Shown: positions 58,972 to 64,000 of the stretch, one piece after another
Position numbering within the stretch: position 1 is the first letter of the stretch
Layout of the letters: each line of letters begins with the position of its first letter
Assembly: GCA_037013495.1 (NCBI GenBank)
Contig: CM072808.1
Location: 47,042,559-47,106,558 of the forward strand
Direction: 5' to 3'
Length of the DNA stretch: 64,000 nucleotides
From: Hippophae tibetana
Lineage: Eukaryota > Streptophyta > Magnoliopsida > Rosales > Elaeagnaceae
Translations under genes and position numbers: made by a program
Notes under the pieces: generated by a model
Database searches by the model: none
The model's input: only the letters and a program-made list of their open reading frames with translations
Told to the model about the DNA's origin: nothing

Positions 58972-58987
58972 GCCGACACTCATTTTT

Positions 58988-58993
58988 CACGTG
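58988..58993. promoter_or_regulatory. G-box (CACGTG)
   Basis: A perfect CACGTG palindrome lies 12 bp upstream of three TGACGTCA sites and 112 bp upstream of the TATA box. G-boxes are bound by plant bZIP and bHLH factors. Six bases can occur by chance, but the neighbouring ACGT sites strengthen the call. Confidence 0.5.
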
Positions 58994-59004
58994 CAGCAGC
59001 CCCA

Positions 59005-59035
59005 TGACGTCATGCTGACGTCATCAATGACGTCA
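59005..59035. promoter_or_regulatory. Three perfect TGACGTCA bZIP sites
   Basis: TGACGTCA occurs at 59005-59012, 59016-59023 and 59028-59035, at 11- and 12-bp spacing, about one helical turn. This palindrome is the classic ACGT-core (C-box/CRE) site for plant bZIP factors, including TGA-type factors. The cluster is about 70 bp upstream of the LTR TATA box, a typical enhancer position, so it is probably the main regulatory module of the element. Confidence 0.7.
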
Positions 59036-59104
59036 GCATTTCCATTACGCGTTTTTACATTTTTTTTAACATTTTTTTACTCATTTTTTCTCTCCATCCT
59101 CACC

Positions 59105-59112
59105 TATAAATA
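59105..59112 (+). promoter_or_regulatory. LTR TATA box
   Basis: TATAAATA in the context CACCTATAAATACCCCCC is a textbook plant TATA box. It lies downstream of the bZIP-site cluster, predicting transcription start near 59137-59145 and so the start of R. Confidence 0.75.
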
Positions 59113-59268
59113 CCCCCCTTCACTTCATTTCAAAATCACACCTAAAAACACCTCCAAATACATTCTTTTCTCTCTTTTCTTAGATTTTTAGGATTCTTTA
59201 GTTTTTCTTAGTTTTTCTTATGTTTTCTTAGTTTTTAGCTTTTCTTAGTTAATTTCTCTTAGATTTAG

Positions 59269-59293
59269 AGTTCTTCCCTTTTTGGGAAGAACT
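59269..59293 (+). other. Perfect 10-bp hairpin in R
   Basis: AGTTCTTCCC and GGGAAGAACT are exact reverse complements separated by TTTTT. It lies within the predicted R region, 36 bases upstream of AATAAA, so it should be in both ends of the transcript. A role in 3' processing or strand transfer is possible but inferred. Confidence 0.75.
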
Positions 59294-59328
59294 AGTTATG
59301 TTTTTGTAATATTTTAGCTCTTTGATTC

Positions 59329-59334
59329 AATAAA
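59329..59334 (+). terminator. LTR polyadenylation signal AATAAA
   Basis: AATAAA in TTCAATAAATGGGAG lies about 190 bases after the predicted start site, preceded by T-rich sequence and TTTGTAATATT, which resembles a plant far-upstream element. Cleavage would fall near 59345-59360, defining the R/U5 boundary. Confidence 0.5.
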
Positions 59335-59640
59335 TGGGAGTGCAAATTCCGCTCGGAGTTTTTCCAGCAACGGGAATAGCGTCGAAGTTCTGTAAGGATT
59401 TTATTTTCTTTACAGTTATTTTTATGCTTTATTCTTACATGTTATATTTAATTTGTCTGTGGTTAAATTTAACTGTGCTGGCTGTTTAGTAAACATGATG
59501 TAATAATGACGTTGTTATGCTTGCGAAATATTAAATAGGTAAAAATCTCTAAAATGAATTGATTTTGTTTTTATTCATGATTTTATATTAAGAATGTTAG
59601 AGAGAAATATATTATTTTTCATTACAAACTTAAACCCGAA

Positions 59641-59847
59641 AATTAGATTTTAAGGTTTAGTTATCCGGTCTGATTTAGAGTAGTGCTCTTTTATTTGATG
59701 GTACAATCGCCCGGTAGTTAGAGTGAAGCTCTATTTCAAAAGTTTTTATAAGAATTATTATCTGAAAATGTATTGACGACATGTTTTCAGTAGTGGTTTT
59801 AAAACTTGAAAGTTAGTACTCGGATAACTAAATTCTTAGGTTTAATT
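59641..59847 (+). other. Potential U5 RNA domain closed by a long stem
   Basis: Positions 59641-59667 can pair with 59821-59847. The inner 12 bp are perfect (TTTAGTTATCCG with CGGATAACTAAA). Over all 27 positions I count 20 Watson-Crick pairs, 5 G-U pairs and 2 mismatches. Inside lie two 13-nt hairpins of the form AGAG-N5-CTCT at 59677-59689 and 59720-59732, each preceded by CCGGT. It would sit in the 5' leader of the genomic RNA. Function is unknown. Confidence 0.6.
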
Positions 59848-59875
59848 TGGACACCTTGAATAAAGTTTAAACTGT

Positions 59876-60027
59876 CTAACCCCACCAAAGGTGGCATTTA
59901 AATGGTTCATTTTCAATCTCTTAGAAAAAGGAATTAATTTAATTAGGCAAATTAGTTATCAACCCCACCCATAGGTGTTAATTGATTTGTTTAGTTAACA
60001 AAGAATATCTAACCCCACCAAAGGTGG
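59876..60027 (+). repeat. Three AACCCCACC hairpin repeats in U5
   Basis: CCACC-AAA-GGTGG occurs at 59882-59894 and 60015-60027, both preceded by CTAACC. A diverged middle copy (CACC-CATA-GGTG) is at 59966-59977. They are 84 and 49 bp apart and stand out as C-rich islands in AT-rich DNA. Their conserved hairpin form suggests an RNA role in the leader, which is inference. Confidence 0.6.
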
Positions 60028-60431
60028 TATTCATACAAAAAAGGGAGAATCAATAAATATCAATTCATATCTTTAATAACCTAGATAATATGAGCAAGCA
60101 TAATTAACTTAGTTATTATATCCATAAATACTCCGCCATTATAAATGATGAAATTTGCATGAATGTTTATTGAATCTATGTTTATTTTTATGTAAGTAGA
60201 TTAAAAACACAAAAACCCCAAAATATCGTGACAGGATGTTTAGGATTTAATTTCGTTTTTAGAAGTTTGAATAATAAATTAAAAACCACACACATTCCTT
60301 CCTTAGATCGACCTTGGGAGTATACTTATCATTTTCTACGAAATGATTCGTGCACTTGCGAGAGTTTTATAAATATTAAAACCAAAGTATTTGCGAAGAT
60401 CGGCGATGCCGGTTTTCGTTCATCAAGTTTT

Positions 60432-60449
60432 TGGCGCCGTTGCCGGGGA
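60432..60449 (+). other. Primer binding site for tRNA-Asp (copy 1)
   Basis: TGGCGCCGTTGCCGGGGA is an 18-base complement of the 3' end of plant tRNA-Asp including CCA. It lies six bases after the LTR end at 60425. Reverse transcription would start here. This primer is used by Athila-type elements. Confidence 0.9.
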
Positions 60450-60466
60450 TTTGGTCATCAAGTTTT

Positions 60467-60484
60467 TGGCGCCGTTGCCGGGGA
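60467..60484 (+). other. Primer binding site for tRNA-Asp (copy 2)
   Basis: An identical TGGCGCCGTTGCCGGGGA lies 35 bases after the first. Either copy could prime minus-strand synthesis. Use of this one would carry the first copy into the LTR end, which could be read from the right LTR outside the window. Confidence 0.85.
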
Positions 60485-60489
60485 AGGAA

Positions 60490-60710
60490 TAGCGTTTTTA
60501 AATTATTTATCAAAATTTTAAAAACATTTTTGTGCTGTAAATAATTGTGATTTTTTTTGTTTTAATAGAAAAAATAATAATCAAATTTCAAATTTCATAA
60601 GAAAAAAAAAATTAAAAAAAAAATTAAAAAATTAAAAAAATTAAAAAATTAAAAATTAATTTTTTTTTAAATTGTAAAATAATTTAGAAATTTGAAATTT
60701 GAAGTAAAAA
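60490..60710 (+). other. AT-rich leader without recognised features
   Basis: Internal sequence just after the primer site. It is dominated by A runs and AATTAAAAA repeats at about 60600-60660, ending in a T run that could fold back on the A runs. No coding potential is visible. Confidence 0.6.
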
Positions 60711-61260
60711 ATTTTACCGTTCATGAATAGTAAAAAAAAAAAAAAACAAAATTTAACTAGTAAGAAATAAGAGAGCGTGAATAGTGAAATAAAATTACCG
60801 TTCATGAATAGTAAAAAAAAAAAAAACAAAAAAAAAATTAAAATTCAAAAATTTTAAGTTAGTAAGAAATAAGATAGCGTGAATAGTAAAATAAAATTAC
60901 CGTTCATGAATAGTAAAAAAAAAAAACAAAAACAAAAACAAAAAAAAAACAATTTAATTAGTAAGAAATAAGAGAGCGTGAATAGTGAAATAAAATTACC
61001 GTTCATGAATAGTAAAAAAAAAAAAATTTAAAATTCAAAAATTTTAAGTTAGTAAGAAATAAGATAGCGTGAATAGTAAAATAAAATTACCGTTCATGAA
61101 TAGTAAAAAAAAATTAAAATTCAAAAATTTTAAGTTAGTAAGAAATAAGATATCGTGAATAGTAAAATTACCGTTCATAAAAAAAAAAAAAAAATTAAAA
61201 TTAAAATTTCAAAAATTTTAAAGAAATAATATAGCGTGAATAGTAAAATTACCGCTAAAA
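60711..61260 (+). repeat. Leader tandem repeats of 81-102 bp, about seven units
   Basis: ACCGTTCATGAATAGTAAA or a close form starts at 60716, 60797, 60899, 60998, 61089, 61170 (shortened) and 61251 (ACCGCTAAAA). Spacings are 81, 102, 99, 91, 81 and 81. Between them recurs AGTAAGAAATAAGA followed by GCGTGAATAGTRAA at 60774, 60877, 60976, 61067, 61153 and 61234. Length differences come mainly from A runs. Tandem repeats in the untranslated leader are common in large plant Ty3/gypsy elements. Confidence 0.85.
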
Positions 61261-61464
61261 AAAAATTAAAAAATTAAAAAAAAAAAATATTTATTTTAAT
61301 TTTAATTTTCCTTTACCTTTTTCAATTTTCCTTTATTTTTATTTTAGTTTTTTTTTTTTTATTTTATTTTACTTTATTTTATTTCAATCTCAATTTAATT
61401 TTATTTTTATTTTTATTATTTTTTTTCTATTATTATTTTTTTTTATTTTTTTTCTCTCTTAATT
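61261..61464 (+). other. Strand-asymmetric A-rich then T-rich tract
   Basis: About 30 bp of almost pure A is followed by roughly 170 bp of almost pure T with scattered C and A. The A and T blocks can pair. No gene or specific motif is seen. Confidence 0.6.
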
Positions 61465-61660
61465 TTTATTTAACTTAATTAACTTAGATTTTTACTAAAT
61501 TAATTAACCTTGATTTTTAATTAACCTAACTTAATTAACTTAGATTTTTACTAACTTAATTAACCTAGATTTTTAATTAACCTAACTTAATTAACTTAGA
61601 TTTTTTTTAACTTAACTTAATTAACTTAAATTTTTACTTAATATAACTTAATTAACTTAA
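61465..61660 (+). repeat. AT-rich tandem repeat with TTAATTAA palindromes, about 56 bp
   Basis: TTAATTAA occurs at 61475, 61500, 61517, 61531, 61587, 61617 and 61648. The longer phrase CTTAATTAACTTAGATTTTT repeats at a 56-bp spacing (61475, 61531, 61587) and then decays. Another simple repeat of the element's leader. Confidence 0.75.
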
Positions 61661-61693
61661 CTTTAATAACATGAAAAGTAAAGATCTAAGGGA

Positions 61694-61751
61694 GTTCTGT
61701 CTAGGAGACTAGTTCTTAGAAGCCTTTGTGCCACTAGTCTTTCCTGGGAAC
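61694..61751 (+). other. RNA hairpin A of a tandem pair
   Basis: Stem segments: GTTC (61694-61697) with GAAC (61748-61751), CTAGGA (61701-61706) with TCCTGG (61742-61747), and GACTAGT (61707-61713) with ACTAGTC (61733-61739). A TGT bulge lies on the left arm and a TT bulge on the right. The 19-nt loop contains GCCTTTG. In total 17 bp with one G-U pair. The next hairpin has the same architecture. Confidence 0.75.
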
Positions 61752-61754
61752 GTT

Positions 61755-61813
61755 GCTCTGTCTAGGAGGATGGTATTTAAGGAGCCTTTGCCCCACCATT
61801 CTTTCCTGGGAGC
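61755..61813 (+). other. RNA hairpin B of a tandem pair
   Basis: Stem segments: GCTC (61755-61758) with GAGC (61810-61813), CTAGGA (61762-61767) with TCCTGG (61804-61809), and GGATGGT (61768-61774) with ACCATTC (61795-61801). It keeps the same TGT and TT bulges as hairpin A and the GCCTTTG loop motif. Three pairs differ from A by changes on both sides (U-A to C-G, C-G to A-U, A-U to G-C) and one by A-U to G-U, so pairing is preserved. That is direct evidence of selection or shared constraint on structure. Confidence 0.75.
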
Positions 61814-61940
61814 ACTCTTGTTTAATACTAATTATGTTATTTTAACCTTAAAAAAAATAATAAAAAAAAAAAAAAAAAATTTTTTGAAACTATCTCAAAA
61901 ATTTTAAAGTTTTAATCTCAAGAGTTAGTTTCTTTGCTTG

Positions 61941-61992
61941 ATCTAGGTACAATTGTGTTATGAAGCCTTAATTATTTGATTTGCACCTAGAT
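61941..61992 (+). other. Inverted repeat ATCTAGGT/ACCTAGAT
   Basis: A perfect 8-bp inverted repeat (61941-61948 and 61985-61992) with a 36-base loop, part of the hairpin cluster. Taken alone it is weak. Confidence 0.45.
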
Positions 61993-62010
61993 GTGGGTTA
62001 TCTAAAACCC

Positions 62011-62069
62011 TCAAGCATGCCCTTAGTTTTTGGTACAGAAAAATTTAAAAGTCAATAGGGCATGTTTGA
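62011..62069 (+). other. 13-bp stem-loop
   Basis: TCAAGCATGCCCT at 62011-62023 pairs with AGGGCATGTTTGA at 62057-62069 with one G-U pair and no bulge. The loop is 33 bases. A stem this long and C/G-containing is unlikely by chance in such AT-rich DNA. Confidence 0.65.
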
Positions 62070-62113
62070 AACAGTATAGGTAGACAACATTATCTTACTT
62101 GTAGGTATGATTG

Positions 62114-62138
62114 ACTCAATGATGAGGGGACATTGAGT
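62114..62138 (+). other. 8-bp hairpin ACTCAATG/CATTGAGT
   Basis: A perfect inverted repeat with the 9-base purine-rich loop ATGAGGGGA. It is followed by TCCCC at 62154-62158, which could instead pair with the loop's GGGGA (62126-62130), allowing an alternative fold or pseudoknot. Confidence 0.55.
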
Positions 62139-62163
62139 TTACTTAAGAGGCAATCCCCAAGTT

Positions 62164-62212
62164 ACGTCTTGCTAAGACGTTAAACTAAGCGCTGGATGGG
62201 AGGCAACCCATC
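62164..62212 (+). other. Conserved post-pol type motif with two hairpins
   Basis: ACGTCTT-GCT-AAGACGT (62164-62180) is followed by TAAACTAAGCGCT and then GATGGG-AGGCAA-CCCATC (62195-62212). I recall the phrase GACGTTAAA...GCGCT...GGGAGGCAACCC from the region after pol (or after an env-like frame) in Athila- and Tat-like elements, often with GTTGGG/CCCAAC arms, which would be covariation. The family memory is moderate; the inverted repeats are seen directly. Confidence 0.6.
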
Positions 62213-62457
62213 ATTTTAGATAATTTTCTGTTATTTATTTTATTTACTTAATTTGATTGTTCATTTTAGTTTAATAATTTTTAAATTGTTAAAACTAAAA
62301 ATATTTGTTGAGATGTTAGAAGTTTACAGCGATCTGTCTGTATACACTTTAATAATGAATATGATGGATGCACCTGCATTTCTCCATTACTACTTACACA
62401 TTCTCAGGAAATAGGTAATCTTTCTTCTCTTTTCTCTTTATCTTTAATTTACAGTTG

Positions 62458-62495
62458 TTACATTGAGGACAATGTAAGTTCTAGGTTGGGGGTGG
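62458..62495 (+). other. TTACATTG-AGGA-CAATGTAA hairpin and G-rich motif
   Basis: A perfect 8-bp stem with a 4-base loop (62458-62477) is followed by CTAGGTTGGGGGTGG. The phrase CATTGAGGACAATG followed by a G-rich run is one I associate with the 3' untranslated part of Athila-like elements. The G-rich run is not next to an LTR here, so I do not call it the polypurine tract. Confidence 0.55.
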
Positions 62496-62499
62496 TGAA

Positions 62500-63900
62500 A
62501 AGTTACCATGCTTAATTAAAAAAAAAAAAGATTTAACAATTTAAAAATTTTAAAAAAAAAAAAAAAATTTAAATATTTTCTCACAAAAATTTATCATTTC
62601 TTTAAATCAAATTTAAGTAAATAATTAAGTCTTTTGTACTGTTAGATTAATTTTTGAAAACATATCATGAAATATTTTGTAATTATTTTTGATAATTAGT
62701 TAGTTTTTGTCATAACTAGTATTTCTTGATAAAATGTGGAAATTATATTAAACCCAAAATCGGTGTTTATGAATTTTTTTTTTAGTGGAGACTACCCTTG
62801 TGAGATATAATTTGAGCCTAAATTCTTTTATTCAGAGTGAAATATATTTTTTCTACTCCAAACACATTTCTTATTTATTCAAATTTTTAGATGATCTCTA
62901 TAGGTATTAGCATTGAATGTATGAATTTTTTCTCATCTTAATAGAGTATCATATATTTTTTTTTATTATTTTTGTTTAGATTAAATGATTTGAGTAGAAA
63001 TTGATAGTATATGCTTATATCTCATTTATGCATGACTGCTACAAAAACAAAAGGACATATCTGGGGTTACCTAAACCAAGATCAAACAGAAAAGCCACAA
63101 AATTAACCACTCACCAAAATCCAAAAAAATGTACAATCTGTACATGGGTTGACTCTCTAAAAAAATACATATATTGAAAAAAAATATATATCTTCAGAAA
63201 AAAATAGAGAGATAAAAAAATTATAGTATCATCTACATACTATGACCCACATTGCCTACAAAGTTGTGAGTAAAGGCTAATTACAAAAGAAATATATAGG
63301 AAGTAATTCCCTAAAAAGTCATTGCAATTTCTTCATTTGTTAAAAGCATATATCTTGAAATTCTCTCTTAATGAGTTTGATTTATGCATGAAAATAATTT
63401 TTGTATATGATATCTTTATAATTTATACATTCGATTCCTTTCATGAGATCAATGTTAAAATAACACTTTGAGCCTTTATTCTTTATACATATGCGAACTT
63501 ATTAGTTCATTTCTATACATCAACTCTTTCGCATATAAATTAGTATGAGTGTTTGAACCCATAGGATTCAGTGTTTTGAGAGTATTGACTTGTGAGGAAT
63601 AGAGTCGAAGCGAATTCTGATTCATGACACTGAAATTGGGTAAAATTAAATTGACACATTTTTGAAATGAAATATGAAAATGATTTTCGACTAATTATTA
63701 TAATAAATCATGATTGTTTAAAGAGATTGAAATAACTTATGCTTGAGATTTTAATTATGATCTTAAAAGAGATTAAAAAGTATGAGACATTTTTGTGATA
63801 TTCTGTTTCATTTTATCCTTAAATTAATTTTTGATTTTGTTGTAATTTTAGTTTTTATTTGATTGTTTTTATTGTTTCTTTTGATTTTTACATTTAGTTC
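62500..63900 (+). other. AT-rich internal region of the element, no gene seen
   Basis: About 1.4 kb with A runs (62518-62567, 63157-63218) and no long open frame or recognisable gag or pol motif on either strand. It probably belongs to the element's long untranslated region. Confidence 0.55.
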
Positions 63901-64000
63901 AATGTTTGTGGGTATCATTACTGAAAACCCTCACGAGACTCAAACTCGTCCACTAGGGCAACCTAGGGGTTTAACGGCTTGTTGCATAGGCTAAATGCAA
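63901..64000 (+). other. GC-richer segment at the window edge, unassigned
   Basis: Base composition changes near 63920 to a more balanced mix (CCCTCACGAGACTC, CACTAGGGCAACCTAGG). It looks like a conserved or coding-like part of the element, possibly the approach to a gag region, but too little is visible to decide. Confidence 0.3.

Larger units (their letters stand above)
58571..60425 (+). repeat. Left (5') long terminal repeat, about 1855 bp
   Basis: It begins TGATGA and ends TCATCA, a 6-bp inverted repeat with the canonical TG...CA ends, followed five bases later by a primer binding site. It contains a promoter with upstream sites (58911-59112), a polyadenylation signal near 59329, and a long U5 with hairpins. 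R is estimated at about 59140-59355, giving U3 of about 570 bp and U5 of about 1.07 kb; these inner limits are inferred from the TATA box and AATAAA. Because the junction is tandemly duplicated, the true end could instead be 60460. Confidence 0.85.
60420..60489 (+). repeat. 35-bp tandem duplication of the LTR/PBS junction
   Basis: The stretch from TCATCA through AAGTTTTT and the primer site at 60420-60454 is repeated at 60455-60489. The first 30 bases match exactly and the last five differ. It duplicates both the LTR terminus and the primer site. It probably arose by slippage or by an error in strand transfer. Confidence 0.9.
58571..64000 (+). mobile_element. LTR retrotransposon, Ty3/gypsy, probably Athila-type; left part only
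   Basis: The element starts with TG right after satellite sequence at 58570, has an LTR of about 1855 bp, a tRNA-Asp primer binding site, and at least 3.5 kb of internal sequence before the window ends. Athila assignment rests on the tRNA-Asp site, the AAGTTTT spacer before it, and internal motifs around 62176-62212 and 62458-62495 that I recall from Athila- and Tat-like elements. No gag, protease, reverse transcriptase, RNase H or integrase motif is recognisable in the visible internal part, so it may be a non-autonomous derivative. The presumed left copy of the 5-bp target duplication is CACTC at 58566-58570. Only one LTR is visible, so age cannot be estimated. Confidence 0.85.

Noticed and set aside
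58792-59191. Three overlapping frames in the LTR U3, rich in Pro, Arg and Ala
   Set aside because: They arise from the GC-rich island and lie across promoter sites upstream of the TATA box; no homology recognised.
60455-60489. Second primer site as the start of a second nested element
   Set aside because: Only 35 bp is duplicated and no second LTR precedes it; local tandem duplication explains it.
60228-60521. A 97-codon frame across the LTR end and primer sites
   Set aside because: It overlaps the PBS duplication and LTR terminus, which are functional noncoding sequence; its repeated residues simply reflect the 35-bp duplication.
60600-61300. A runs as tails of SINE or LINE insertions
   Set aside because: They are interspersed within the leader tandem repeats and have no SINE promoter boxes or target duplications.
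63903-63992. A short frame at the window edge as a possible gag start
   Set aside because: About 30 codons only, and I could not match it to a gag motif with any certainty.

Overview
The window looks like plant nuclear DNA, probably heterochromatin and possibly centromeric or pericentromeric. There are two parts. Positions 1-58570 are one uninterrupted, head-to-tail array of an AT-rich satellite (about 22% G+C by hand count) with a monomer of about 640 bp: 91 full copies plus a 350-bp partial copy. Positions 58571-64000 are the left part of an LTR retrotransposon inserted into the last satellite copy. The plant call rests on the primer binding site, an 18-base match to the 3' end of plant tRNA-Asp (a hallmark of Ty3/gypsy elements of the Athila type), and on a plant-type TATA box. 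I cannot name the species. I see no host protein gene, tRNA, rRNA or CRISPR.

Satellite array. Three zones differ in variant content. The left zone (about 1-14700) is heterogeneous and includes one 613-bp monomer that lost 27 bp between short direct repeats. The middle zone (14701-35180) has a higher-order repeat: four monomer types recur in the order D-B-(E or G)-(C or F), about 2560 bp, and an eight-monomer block (14701-19820) reappears at 21102-26221 with the same private variants. The right zone (35181-58570) uses other variants, with adjacent, 2-, 4-, 17- and 20-monomer-spaced sharing. This is the pattern expected of unequal exchange and gene conversion. All short reading frames in the array are by-products of the repeat.

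Retrotransposon. One LTR is seen (58571 to about 60425, 1855 bp, ends TGATGA...TCATCA). Its U3 has a GC-rich island with two tandem hairpins, a G-box and three perfect TGACGTCA sites upstream of a TATA box. A hairpin and AATAAA follow, then an unusually long U5 of about 1.07 kb containing a potential RNA domain closed by a 27-position stem. The LTR/PBS junction is tandemly duplicated (35-bp period), giving two identical tRNA-Asp primer sites. Downstream come about seven 81-102-bp leader repeats, AT-rich repeats, and a cluster of strong inverted repeats (61694-62477). In that cluster two adjacent hairpins share a 17-bp architecture and show compensatory base changes. No gag or pol domain is recognisable in the 3.5 kb after the PBS, and motifs I associate with the region after pol lie only 1.7-2.0 kb from it, so this may be a non-autonomous derivative. 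The element runs off the right edge, so its second LTR, target duplication and age cannot be assessed.

The strongest candidates for something undescribed are the covariation-supported RNA hairpins at 61694-61813, the closed U5 RNA domain at 59641-59847, the duplicated primer site, and the 640-bp satellite with its higher-order organisation.
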